Under the pieces are notes generated by a model that was not told where the DNA came from, searched no databases, and saw only the letters and a list, made by a program, of their open reading frames with translations. From Pseudomonas batumici (lineage in GTDB: Bacteria > Pseudomonadota > Gammaproteobacteria > Pseudomonadales > Pseudomonadaceae): a stretch of DNA of 64,000 nt. Position numbers and translations under genes: made by a program. Below, piece by piece: positions 1-10,206 of the stretch; within the stretch, counting starts at the first letter, position 1; each line of letters opens with the position of its first letter. The DNA is taken from the NCBI RefSeq assembly GCF_000820515.1, contig NZ_JXDG01000003.1:62001-126000 (forward strand), read 5' to 3'.

Positions 1-209
1 CGGCGCACCTGCCCGGCTTGCGGGGGGGGCTCGGCCGACGGGCCGTAATGCACCAGGTAGCCGCCGAAATACCGCCCCAGCTCGTCCTCGAGCATGCGCC
101 GCTCCTCGTCGAGCAGCAGTTGCCCCACGGGGCCGGACAGCCAGTCGCGGGCCGCACTGATCAGTGCCAGCCAGTCAGGATCAGCCTGAGCGAACGCTTT
201 ATCGGTCAT
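1..209 (-). CDS. Class I SAM-dependent methyltransferase family protein, N-terminal part (runs off window)
   Basis: Only the first 69 codons lie in the window, starting at the ATG at 207-209 and reading off the left edge without a stop. The visible peptide begins [20 protein letters not shown] and contains [20 protein letters not shown]. This resembles the N-terminus of the small methyltransferase-like protein that sits divergently beside gloB in other Pseudomonas (PA1814 position). The SAM-binding motifs would lie further on, so the function rests on position and N-terminal resemblance. It is divergent from gloB with a 74 bp gap. An eight-G run at 22-29 lies inside the coding frame. Confidence 0.55.
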   Translation of the reverse strand, partial: MTDKAFAQADPDWLALISAARDWLSGPVGQLLLDEERRMLEDELGRYFGGYLVHYGPSAEPPPQAGQVR

Positions 210-283
210 TGCCTTCTCCAACTCGCCACAAGGGCGTCACAAGCACTAAGATGCGCCATAGTTTTGCGCTTGGGAATTGCACC

Positions 284-1063
284 ATGATACAGATCGACGC
301 GCTGCCCGCCTTCACCGACAACTACATCTGGTTGTTACAGGATATCGCCCGACACCGCTGCGCCGTGGTCGACCCGGGCGACGCCGCGCCGGTGCTGGCC
401 TGGCTGGAACAGCATCCGGGCTGGCTGCTCGACGACATCCTGGTCACCCACCACCACCACGATCATGTCGGCGGTGTCGAACGCCTGAAACAGGCCACCG
501 GTGCCCGCGTGCTGGGGCCGGCGAGCGAAGACATCCCGGCCCGCGACCTGGCGTTGAAGGACAACGACCACGTCACGGTGCTCGGCCTCGAATTCCAGGT
601 GTTCGCCGTACCCGGCCATACCCTGGGGCATATCGCCTACTACCACGGGGATGACACGCGCCCGCTGCTGTTCTGCGGCGACACGCTGTTCGCCGCCGGC
701 TGCGGCCGCCTGTTCGAGGGCACGCCCCAGCAGATGCACCATTCCCTGAGTCGACTGGCGGCACTGCCGGCGACGACCGGCGTGTACTGCACCCACGAGT
801 ACACCCTGAGCAACCTGCGCTTCGCCCAGGCGGTCGAGCCGAACAACCCGGATATTGCCAAGCGGTTGGAACAGGTCAGCCAATGGCGGGCCGAGGGACG
901 CATCAGCCTGCCGTCGAACCTGGCCCTGGAATTGAAGACCAACCCGTTCCTGCGTGCCGGCGAAACATCTGTTAAAGAAAAAGCAGACGAACGGAACGGC
1001 CTCGACAACCACTCGCCGAGTGAGGTTTTTGCGGCCCTGCGCCGTTGGAAAGACAGCTTCTGA
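284..1063 (+). CDS. gloB: Hydroxyacylglutathione hydrolase (glyoxalase II)
   Basis: Hydrolyses S-D-lactoylglutathione to D-lactate and glutathione, the second step of cytosolic methylglyoxal detoxification. The 259-residue protein starts at the ATG at 284; the frame is open further upstream, but this start gives the family N-terminus [18 protein letters not shown]. The binuclear metal motif THHHHDH is at residues 55-61 (H56, H58, D60, H61). It is followed by PGHTLGHI, by [16 protein letters not shown] with the bridging Asp, and by CTHEYT with the last metal His. Length and motif order match glyoxalase II. mltD follows about 100 bp downstream on the same strand. Confidence 0.95.
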   Translation: MIQIDALPAFTDNYIWLLQDIARHRCAVVDPGDAAPVLAWLEQHPGWLLDDILVTHHHHDHVGGVERLKQATGARVLGPASEDIPARDLALKDNDHVTVLGLEFQVFAVPGHTLGHIAYYHGDDTRPLLFCGDTLFAAGCGRLFEGTPQQMHHSLSRLAALPATTGVYCTHEYTLSNLRFAQAVEPNNPDIAKRLEQVSQWRAEGRISLPSNLALELKTNPFLRAGETSVKEKADERNGLDNHSPSEVFAALRRWKDSF

Positions 1064-1161
1064 TACCGGTGCGGGCGACGTCAAAAATCTGAATGGTTGA
1101 CCGCACCCTGAGCGCTTTCTAGAATCGCCCGACATTTTTGCCCGGAACTCACTTCCAGCCA

Positions 1162-2568
1162 ATGTCGTCATCCAACCGTAAATCCATCAATTCAGACGCA
1201 TTGACGCGATTGGCTCAAGCTATCGCCGTGGCTGTGTCCGCCACCCTGGCGGGCTGTTCGAGTCTTCATCACCCCTCGGACGGCAACACCGAACTGACCC
1301 AGAATCTCAGCTCCCGGGTCAAGCAAAAACCGATCTGGCTCAACGAAAAGTCCAAGCCCACGCCGCCCCAGGATGTCTGGGAGCGCATGCGCCAGGGCTT
1401 CCAGTTGCAAGACGGCCTGGGCGTGAACCCGCGTATCGAGCAACAGCGCCTGTGGTTCGCCAGCAACCCCTCGTTCCTGGAAAACGCCAGCTCGCGCGGC
1501 AGCCTCTACATTCATTACATCGTCGAGCGCCTGGAAGAACGCAACATGCCGCTGGAGCTGGCGCTGTTGCCAGTGATCGAAAGCGCCTACAACCCGATGG
1601 CCTATTCCCGCGCCGATGCCGTAGGCCTGTGGCAGTTCATTCCGTCCACCGGGCGTTCTTTCAACCTGCGCCAGGACCGTTTCTACGACGGGCGCAAGGA
1701 CATCACCGCCTCCACGATCGCGGCGATGAACTACCTGACCCGCCTGCACGACATGTTCAACGGCGACTGGCTGTTGGCCCTGGCAGCCTACAATGCCGGC
1801 GAAGGCACAATCAGCCGGGCCATCGAGCGCAATGAAAAGCTCGGCCTGCCCACCGACTACTGGAACCTGCCGCTGCCCCAGGAAACCCGCGACTACGTGC
1901 CCAAGCTGCTGGCCCTGTCGCAGGTGGTCATGGCCCCCGAAGCCTACGGCGTGAACCTGAACCCGATCGCCAACGAACCGTATTTCGCCACCGTCGAAGT
2001 CAACCAGCCGATGGACCTGAGCCGGGTCGCGGCCCTGGCCGAGATCGACGAAGACGAGATGATCCAGCTCAATCCGGCCTTCAAGCAGAAAGCCACGACG
2101 GACGGCCCGCAACACCTGCTGGTGCCCAGCTCCAAGGCGCAACTGCTGACCGCCAACCTGTCGCGGATGAAACCCGAGGAACTGATCAGCCTGCGGCCGA
2201 AGAAGCCGGTGTTCGAATCCCTCGCCGGCAATCCGCCTGCGCGCCTGACCCGCCGCTACAAGGTGAAGCGCGGCGACAGCCTGGCCTCGATTGCCAAGGC
2301 CAACCGGGTCGACGCCAAGGACCTGCAACACTGGAACAAGCTGTCGGGGCACCATCTCAAGGTCGGCCAGACCCTGGTCATGCAGGACAACATCAAGGGC
2401 GCGGCCGGCAAGAAGGCTGCCACCACCTACAAGGTGCAGAAAGGCGATTCGCTGTATATCGTCGCCAAGCGCTTCAACGTCGAGATGCAACACCTCAAGC
2501 GCCTCAACCCACGCACCGGCCAGGCGCTCAAGCCGGGGCAGATCCTCACGGTCTCCCAGCCACGCTGA
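1162..2568 (+). CDS. mltD: Membrane-bound lytic murein transglycosylase D
   Basis: Cleaves the MurNAc-GlcNAc bond of peptidoglycan non-hydrolytically, leaving 1,6-anhydro-MurNAc ends. The 468-residue protein has a lipoprotein signal ending in LAGC with the lipidated Cys at about residue 32. A goose-type/SLT catalytic domain carries PVIESAYNPMAYSRADAVGL, with the predicted acid Glu near residue 140. Two C-terminal LysM repeats start near residues 364 (YKVKRGDSLASI) and 421 (YKVQKGDSLYIV) and should bind glycan. The ATG at 1162 is preferred over an in-frame TTG at 1138 because it gives a normal lipoprotein signal. It sits downstream of gloB as in P. aeruginosa. Confidence 0.95.
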   Translation: MSSSNRKSINSDALTRLAQAIAVAVSATLAGCSSLHHPSDGNTELTQNLSSRVKQKPIWLNEKSKPTPPQDVWERMRQGFQLQDGLGVNPRIEQQRLWFASNPSFLENASSRGSLYIHYIVERLEERNMPLELALLPVIESAYNPMAYSRADAVGLWQFIPSTGRSFNLRQDRFYDGRKDITASTIAAMNYLTRLHDMFNGDWLLALAAYNAGEGTISRAIERNEKLGLPTDYWNLPLPQETRDYVPKLLALSQVVMAPEAYGVNLNPIANEPYFATVEVNQPMDLSRVAALAEIDEDEMIQLNPAFKQKATTDGPQHLLVPSSKAQLLTANLSRMKPEELISLRPKKPVFESLAGNPPARLTRRYKVKRGDSLASIAKANRVDAKDLQHWNKLSGHHLKVGQTLVMQDNIKGAAGKKAATTYKVQKGDSLYIVAKRFNVEMQHLKRLNPRTGQALKPGQILTVSQPR

Positions 2569-2588
2569 TAGCCCTACACCGTTCCCCT

Positions 2589-2608
2589 TGTAGGAGCCGG
2601 CTTGCTGG
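2589..2608. repeat. Single REP-like arm
   Basis: Twenty bases identical to the left arm of the complete palindromic element at 39405-39492 (TAGGAGCCGGCTTGCTGG core). They lie just after mltD, and no inverted partner is visible nearby. This core is a frequent extragenic repeat in P. fluorescens-group genomes, so this is read as a decayed or half element. Confidence 0.55.
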
Positions 2609-2712
2609 TTTCCACACAGGAATCGCGTCCACTCAGCAGCGCCTTTTTCCACCCGATACAAGCTGTTAAGGTACTGGCCTATAGCCCAAGTCGCCTGGAT
2701 CGGATCTCTGCC

Positions 2713-4545
2713 TTGACGCGTCCCCTCCTCCTGCTGTTCCTCAGCCTGGCCTTGGTCTCTCCCGCAAGCGCGACGATCAGCGAAAGCCATGGTTATGCGC
2801 AGTTCGGCACACTCAAGTACCCCGCCAGCTTCACCCACTTCGACTGGGTCAACCCCGACGCCCCCAAAGGCGGTACCTTGCGGGTGATGGCGTTCGGCAC
2901 CTTCGACACCCTCAACCCCTACACCATCAAGGGCACCAGCCCGGTCACGACGCCCAACTTCCTGCAATACGGCGTCAACGAACTCAATGCGACCCTGATG
3001 GCCGGCACCGGCCAGTACGCCCCCTCGGGGGATGAGCCGAACGCCAGCTACGGCCTGATCGCCCAGTCGGTGGAATACAGCGAAGACCGCAGCTGGGTGG
3101 TGTTCAACCTGCGTCCCGAGGCGCGCTTCCACGACGGCACGCCGATTACCGCCTACGACGTGGCCTTTTCCTACCGCCTGCTGCTCAAGGAAGGCCACCC
3201 GCAATACCGTACCAGCCTGCAGGAAGTATCCAGGGTCGACGTGCTCACGCCCCAGCGGATCCGCTTCGTGTTCAAGCGTTCGGGCAATCCTCTGCTGATC
3301 CTGCGCCTGGGTGAACTGCCGGTACTGGCGCAACACTATTGGCAAGGTCGCGACTTCACCGCCACCACCTTCGACCCTCCCCTGGGCAGCGGCCCCTATC
3401 GCATCACCCAGGTGCAGCCCGGCCACCGGCTGGTCTTTGAACGGGTCAGGAACTGGTGGGGCGAAAACCTGCCGGTCAATCGCGGCAAATACAACTTCGA
3501 CCGGGTCGAAGTGGAGTTCTATCGCGACAGCGACATCGCCTTCGAGGCGTTCAAGGCCGGTGAGTTCGATATCTATATCGAACACCAGGCCAAGAACTGG
3601 GCCAACGGCTACCGCTTCCCGGCCGTCGAGCGCGGCGAGGTGATCAAGGCACAGATCGCCCACCGGATCCCGACCCAGACCCAGGGCCTGTTCATGAACT
3701 GCCGCCGTGCCAGCTTCGCCCAGGACAAGGTGCGCGAAGCCCTGGGCCTGATGTTCGACTTCGAATGGACCAACCGCACCCTGTTCGGCGGGGCCTACCA
3801 GCGGGCCATGAGCTTCTATCCCAACAGCGAGTTTTCCGCCAACGGCGTTCCGGCCGGCCAGGAATGGTTGCTGCTCGCCCCATACCGCGAACAACTGCCG
3901 GCCCGGCTGTTCAGCGAACCCTTCAGCCTGCCGCGGACCGACGGTCGCGGCATCCCCCGCGAGACCTTGCGCCGCGCCCTCGCCCTGCTTGGCGAAGCCG
4001 GCTGGAAACTGGACGGCCAGCGCCTGCTGGACAAGAACGGACAGCCCTTGCGGTTTGAAATACTGCTGGTCAATCCGAGCCTGGAACGGATTCTCCAGCC
4101 CTACGTCGAAAACCTCGCGAGCCTGGGTATAGACGCCCGCTTGCGAACAGTGGATCGTGCCCAGTACAAACAACGTCTCGACCAGTTCGATTTCGACATG
4201 ATCCTGATGACCCTGGACCAGACCCTCAGCCCGGGACTCGAGCAGTGGCAGTACTTCCATTCCAGCCAGGCCGGCGTCAAGGGCAGCAAGAATTATGCGG
4301 GGGTCGCCAGCCCGGTGGTCGACCACCTGCTCGACGCTCTGCTGGCGGCCAGGACCAGGGACGAGCAACTGGCCGCCGGCCGCGCCCTGGACCGGGTATT
4401 GCTCTGGCAACACATCATGATTCCCAACTGGTACCTTGACTATCATCGCCTGGCCTACCGCAACCGGTTCGCCTTCGTGACCACACCGCCGTACACCCTG
4501 GGCCTGAGCGCCTGGTGGATGAAAGCTTCGGAGAAAGCCCAATGA
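2713..4545 (+). CDS. Periplasmic peptide-binding protein of a YejABEF-type ABC importer (first copy)
   Basis: Extracellular solute-binding protein (SBP_bac_5 family) of about 610 residues, expected to capture peptides or similar solutes for the downstream YejB/E/F importer. I start it at TTG 2713, which gives a clean signal peptide (MTRPLLLLFLSLALVSPASA) followed by TISESHGYAQFGTLKYP. The frame stays open to 2602, but the extra residues do not look like a secretion signal. Family hallmarks include [15 protein letters not shown] and ARFHDGTPITAYDVAFSYR. Its TGA overlaps the next ATG (ATGA at 4542-4545), so the two binding proteins are translationally coupled. The start codon is the least certain part. 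Confidence 0.85.
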   Translation: MTRPLLLLFLSLALVSPASATISESHGYAQFGTLKYPASFTHFDWVNPDAPKGGTLRVMAFGTFDTLNPYTIKGTSPVTTPNFLQYGVNELNATLMAGTGQYAPSGDEPNASYGLIAQSVEYSEDRSWVVFNLRPEARFHDGTPITAYDVAFSYRLLLKEGHPQYRTSLQEVSRVDVLTPQRIRFVFKRSGNPLLILRLGELPVLAQHYWQGRDFTATTFDPPLGSGPYRITQVQPGHRLVFERVRNWWGENLPVNRGKYNFDRVEVEFYRDSDIAFEAFKAGEFDIYIEHQAKNWANGYRFPAVERGEVIKAQIAHRIPTQTQGLFMNCRRASFAQDKVREALGLMFDFEWTNRTLFGGAYQRAMSFYPNSEFSANGVPAGQEWLLLAPYREQLPARLFSEPFSLPRTDGRGIPRETLRRALALLGEAGWKLDGQRLLDKNGQPLRFEILLVNPSLERILQPYVENLASLGIDARLRTVDRAQYKQRLDQFDFDMILMTLDQTLSPGLEQWQYFHSSQAGVKGSKNYAGVASPVVDHLLDALLAARTRDEQLAAGRALDRVLLWQHIMIPNWYLDYHRLAYRNRFAFVTTPPYTLGLSAWWMKASEKAQ

Positions 4546-6383
4546 GGTTTGCGCGTACCCTGTTCCTGTCCGCCGGCGGCCTGCTGTTCAGCGCCCTGGC
4601 CGGCACCGCCGTCGCCGCCCCGCAACATGCCCTGACGCTCTACAACGAACCGCCGAAATACCCGGCCGATTTCCGCCATTTCGACTTCGTCAACCCCGAC
4701 GCGCCCAAGGGCGGCACCTTCCGCCAATCGACCATGGGCGGTTTCGACAGCCTCAACCCCTTCATCACCAAGGGCGTACCGGCCGACGGGCTCGACCTGA
4801 TCTACGACACCCTGATGCGCCATGGCCTCGACGAGCCCTTCACCGAATACGGCCTGGTGGCGGAAAAAATCGAAAAGGCCCCGGACAACAGCTGGGTGCG
4901 CTTTTACCTGCGCCCCGAGGCACGCTTCCACGACGGCCACCCCATGCGCGCCGAAGACGTGGTGTTCAGTTTCCAGACCCTGATCAAGGATGGCGCACCG
5001 CTGTACCGGACCTACTACGCCGATGTCGACGAGGCCATCGCCGAAGACCCGCTGCGGGTGCTGTTCAAGTTCAAGCGCACCACCAACCGCGAACTGCCGC
5101 TGATCCTCGGCCAGCTGCCGGTGCTGCCCAAGCACTGGTGGGCCAACCGCGACTTCAACAAGGGCAACCTGGAACTGCCCCTCGGCAGCGGGCCGTACAA
5201 GCTGGCCGAGGTCAAGGCCGGACGCTCGGTACGCTATGAGCGCGTCAAGGACTACTGGGCCAAGGACCTGCCGGTCAACCGCGGTTTCTACAACTTCGAT
5301 TTCATGACCCTGGATGACTACCGTGACAACACGGTGGCCCTGGAAGCTCTCAAGGCCGGGCAGTTCGATTACTGGCTGGAGAACAGCGCCAAGAACTGGG
5401 CCAATGCCTACAACACCCCCGCCGTCGCACAGGGTCGGCTGATCAAGGAGCAGATCCCCAATCGCAATCCGACGGGCATGCAGGGTTTTGTCTACAACCT
5501 GCGCAAACCGATGTTCCAGGATATCCGCGTGCGCGAGGCCCTGAGCCTGCTGTTCGACTTCGAGTGGACCAACAAGCAGCTGTTCAACGGCGCCTACCAC
5601 CGCACCCGCAGTTATTTCGAAAACTCCGAAATGGCCGCCACGGGCCTGCCGGACGCCGAACAATTAGCCATCCTCGAGCCGCTGCGGGGGCGGATTCCCG
5701 AACAAGTCTTCAGCCAGGCCTTCGAACCCTCGGTGTGTGACGCCAGCGGCATGATTCGCCCGCAACAACGCCGCGCCTACCAGCTGTTGCTGGAGGCCGG
5801 CTGGCGCATCGTCGACGACAAGATGGTCGACGCCCAGGGCAAGCCGGTGAGCATCGAATTCCTGCTGACCCAGACCGATTTCGAACGCGTGCTGCTGCCG
5901 TTCAAGCGTAACCTCGCGGACCTTGGCATCGACCTGGTGATTCGTCGGGTCGATGTCTCCCAGTACATCAACCGCCTGCGCTCCCGGGACTTCGACATGG
6001 TCGTCGGCAGCTTCCCGCAGTCCAACTCACCGGGCAACGAACAACGGGAATTCTGGAAGTCTTCCAGCGCCGACAAACCCGGCAGCCGCAACCTCATGGG
6101 CCTGAAGGACCCGGCCGTGGATGAACTGGTGGAAGCGCTGATCGATTCCGACTCCCGGCAGAGCCTGGTGGAACATGCCCGTGCCCTGGACCGGGTGCTG
6201 CAATGGGGCTACTACGTGATCCCCAACTGGCACATCAAGACCTGGCGCGTGGCCTACTGGGACCATATCGGCCACCCGAAAGTCTCGCCGGCCTACGATA
6301 TCGGCCTCTACACCTGGTGGATCAAGCCGGATGCCAAGCCGGCGGTATCGCCGCCAACCGACAGCACGAGCGCGGAGCAATAA
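4542..6383 (+). CDS. Periplasmic peptide-binding protein of a YejABEF-type ABC importer (second copy)
   Basis: A 613-residue paralogue of the preceding protein with its own signal peptide (ending near [13 protein letters not shown]). It has the same landmarks: [34 protein letters not shown] and [11 protein letters not shown]. It is expected to deliver peptides to the YejBEF membrane complex encoded immediately downstream; yejB starts 1 bp after the stop codon TAA. The start ATG lies inside the previous gene's stop, and the frame is open 27 bases further upstream. Two tandem binding proteins are also found at this locus in P. aeruginosa, so this is an old duplication and probably broadens substrate range. 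Confidence 0.88.
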   Translation: MRFARTLFLSAGGLLFSALAGTAVAAPQHALTLYNEPPKYPADFRHFDFVNPDAPKGGTFRQSTMGGFDSLNPFITKGVPADGLDLIYDTLMRHGLDEPFTEYGLVAEKIEKAPDNSWVRFYLRPEARFHDGHPMRAEDVVFSFQTLIKDGAPLYRTYYADVDEAIAEDPLRVLFKFKRTTNRELPLILGQLPVLPKHWWANRDFNKGNLELPLGSGPYKLAEVKAGRSVRYERVKDYWAKDLPVNRGFYNFDFMTLDDYRDNTVALEALKAGQFDYWLENSAKNWANAYNTPAVAQGRLIKEQIPNRNPTGMQGFVYNLRKPMFQDIRVREALSLLFDFEWTNKQLFNGAYHRTRSYFENSEMAATGLPDAEQLAILEPLRGRIPEQVFSQAFEPSVCDASGMIRPQQRRAYQLLLEAGWRIVDDKMVDAQGKPVSIEFLLTQTDFERVLLPFKRNLADLGIDLVIRRVDVSQYINRLRSRDFDMVVGSFPQSNSPGNEQREFWKSSSADKPGSRNLMGLKDPAVDELVEALIDSDSRQSLVEHARALDRVLQWGYYVIPNWHIKTWRVAYWDHIGHPKVSPAYDIGLYTWWIKPDAKPAVSPPTDSTSAEQ

Positions 6384-6384
6384 G

Positions 6385-7458
6385 ATGCTGGCCTATATTT
6401 TTCGCCGATTGCTACTGATCATCCCGACCCTGTTCGGCATCCTGTTGATCAATTTCGTGATCATCCAGGCCGCGCCCGGCGGCCCCGTGGAGCAGATGAT
6501 CGCCAAGATCGAGGGCTTCGAAGGCGCCACCAGCCGGATCGCCGGCGGCGGTGCGGAAGTCTCGGTGGCCGGCTCCAACTACCGCGGCGCCCAGGGCCTG
6601 GACCCGGCGCTGATCAAGGAAATCGAGCACATGTACGGCTTCGACAAGTCGGCGCCGGAACGCCTGTGGATCATGATCAAGAACTACGCGACCCTGGACT
6701 TCGGCAACAGTTTCTTTCGCGATGCCAAGGTCGTCGACCTGATCAAGGAAAAACTGCCGGTGTCCATTTCCCTGGGGCTCTGGAGCACCCTGATCATGTA
6801 CCTGGTCTCCATTCCCCTGGGCATCGCCAAGGCTACCCGCCACGGCAGTCATTTCGATGTCTGGACCAGTTCGGCGATCATCGTCGGCTATGCGATTCCG
6901 GCGTTCCTGTTCGCCATCCTGCTGGTCGTGGTGTTCGCCGGCGGCAGCTACCTGAACTGGTTCCCCTTGCGCGGGCTGACCTCGAACAACTTCGAGCAGT
7001 TGAGCCTCGGCGGCAAGGTCCTCGACTACTTCTGGCACCTGGCGCTGCCGGTCACCGCCCTGGTCATCGGCAACTTCGCCACCATGACCCTGCTGACCAA
7101 GAACAGCTTCCTCGATGAAATCAACAAGCTGTACGTGATCACCGCCAAGGCCAAGGGCCTGACCCAGCGTCGCGTGCTCTATGGCCACGTGTTCCGCAAC
7201 GCCATGCTGCTGGTCATCGCCGGTTTTCCCTCGGCCTTCATCGGCATCTTCTTCACCGGTTCCCTGTTGGTGGAAGTGATCTTCTCCCTCGACGGCATGG
7301 GCCTGATGAGCTTCGAAGCGGCCATCAACCGCGATTACCCGATCGTCTTCGGCACCCTGTTCATCTTCACCCTGCTGGGGCTGGTGGTGAAACTGATCGG
7401 CGACCTCACCTACACCCTGGTCGATCCGCGCATCGACTTCGAACATCGGGAGCATTGA
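6385..7458 (+). CDS. yejB: ABC peptide transporter inner-membrane permease YejB
   Basis: A 357-residue membrane permease of the binding-protein-dependent transport family. The N-terminal segment [20 protein letters not shown] is typical of DppB/OppB-like subunits, and a periplasmic insertion at roughly residues 30-90 is typical of YejB. The C-terminal part has the EAA-type loop ([20 protein letters not shown]) that contacts the ATPase, followed by two transmembrane segments. ATG 6385 follows the stop of the binding protein by one base, and yejE starts one base after its TGA. It should form the heterodimeric channel with YejE. Confidence 0.93.
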   Translation: MLAYIFRRLLLIIPTLFGILLINFVIIQAAPGGPVEQMIAKIEGFEGATSRIAGGGAEVSVAGSNYRGAQGLDPALIKEIEHMYGFDKSAPERLWIMIKNYATLDFGNSFFRDAKVVDLIKEKLPVSISLGLWSTLIMYLVSIPLGIAKATRHGSHFDVWTSSAIIVGYAIPAFLFAILLVVVFAGGSYLNWFPLRGLTSNNFEQLSLGGKVLDYFWHLALPVTALVIGNFATMTLLTKNSFLDEINKLYVITAKAKGLTQRRVLYGHVFRNAMLLVIAGFPSAFIGIFFTGSLLVEVIFSLDGMGLMSFEAAINRDYPIVFGTLFIFTLLGLVVKLIGDLTYTLVDPRIDFEHREH

Positions 7459-7459
7459 G

Positions 7460-8479
7460 ATGCAGTTATCCCCCCTCAATCGCCGACGTTTCGAACGGTT
7501 CAAGGCCAACAAACGCGGCTGGTGGTCGCTGTGGCTGTTCCTGGTGCTGTTCGGCCTGAGCCTGGGTGCCGAACTGATCGCCAACGACAAGCCGTTGGTG
7601 GTGCACTACGACGGCGGCTGGTACTTCCCGGCCCTCAAGCGTTATCCGGAAACCACTTTCGGCGGCGAATTCCCGCTGGAAGCCAACTACAAGAGCCCCT
7701 ATATCCGCGAACTGCTCAAGGCCAAGGACGCCTGGACCCTGTGGGCGCCGATTCCGTTCAGCTATCAGAGCATCAACTACGACCTGCGCGTCCCGGCCCC
7801 CGCCCCGCCTTCGGCGGACAACCTGCTGGGCACCGACGACCAGGGCCGTGACGTGCTCGCCCGGGTGATCTACGGCTTCCGGATCTCGGTGCTGTTCGCC
7901 CTGACCCTGACCGTGCTCAGTTCCATCATCGGCGTCAGCGCCGGTGCGTTGCAGGGCTTCTACGGCGGCTGGGTCGACCTGGCCGGCCAGCGCTTCCTGG
8001 AAATCTGGTCCGGGCTGCCGGTGCTCTACCTGCTGATCATCCTCGCCAGCTTCGTCCAGCCGAACTTCTGGTGGTTGCTGGGGATCATGCTGCTGTTTTC
8101 CTGGATGAGCCTGGTGGACGTGGTGCGCGCCGAGTTCCTGCGCGGGCGCAACCTGGAATATGTGCGTGCGGCCCGGGCCCTGGGCATGCAGAACGGCGCG
8201 ATCATGTTCCGCCATATCCTGCCCAACGCCATGGTCTCGACCATGACCTTCATGCCGTTCATCCTCACCGGTGCCATCGGTACCCTGACCGCCCTGGATT
8301 TCCTCGGCTTCGGCCTGCCGGCCGGCTCGCCGTCCCTGGGCGAACTGGTGGCCCAGGGCAAATCCAATCTGCAGGCACCCTGGCTGGGCATGAGCGCGTT
8401 CGCCGTGCTGGCCTTGATGCTCAGCCTGCTGGTGTTTATCGGCGAGTCCGCTCGCGATGCCTTCGACCCGAGGAAGTAA
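7460..8479 (+). CDS. yejE: ABC peptide transporter inner-membrane permease YejE
   Basis: A 339-residue second permease subunit. It begins with the cytoplasmic stretch MQLSPLNRRRFERFKANKRG and a membrane anchor, then a large periplasmic region with the DppC/OppC-type NLLGTDDQGRDVLARVIYG motif, then five further membrane segments. The EAA loop (VRAARALGMQNGAIMFRHIL) docks on the ATPase. It is packed between yejB (1 bp gap) and yejF (1 bp gap), so all five genes of the system are one transcription unit. Confidence 0.93.
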   Translation: MQLSPLNRRRFERFKANKRGWWSLWLFLVLFGLSLGAELIANDKPLVVHYDGGWYFPALKRYPETTFGGEFPLEANYKSPYIRELLKAKDAWTLWAPIPFSYQSINYDLRVPAPAPPSADNLLGTDDQGRDVLARVIYGFRISVLFALTLTVLSSIIGVSAGALQGFYGGWVDLAGQRFLEIWSGLPVLYLLIILASFVQPNFWWLLGIMLLFSWMSLVDVVRAEFLRGRNLEYVRAARALGMQNGAIMFRHILPNAMVSTMTFMPFILTGAIGTLTALDFLGFGLPAGSPSLGELVAQGKSNLQAPWLGMSAFAVLALMLSLLVFIGESARDAFDPRK

Positions 8480-8480
8480 G

Positions 8481-10094
<1,614 letters not shown>

Positions 10095-10145
10095 GGGGCT
10101 CGGCCGACAGCCCTGCCGAGCCCTTGAGTACAAGGTCCCGGCAAT

Positions 10146-10176
10146 AAAAAAGACCGCTCGATGAGCGGTCTTTTTT
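10146..10176. terminator. Bidirectional Rho-independent terminator between yejF and ppiD
   Basis: An 8 bp perfect stem (GACCGCTC / GAGCGGTC) with a 3-base loop, flanked by A6 on one side and T6 on the other, so it can work in both directions. It separates the convergent yejF (rightward) and ppiD (leftward) units. Confidence 0.9.
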
Positions 10177-10206
10177 GTACGACGGGTGTTGGCCGAATCA
10201 ATCGCC

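Noticed and set aside
1192..4542. Very long leftward open frame (over 1100 codons) opposite mltD and the first binding protein
   Set aside because: It lies antisense to two genes with clear family motifs, its translation is Gln/Gly/Val-rich with no domains, and such shadow frames are usual at this GC content.
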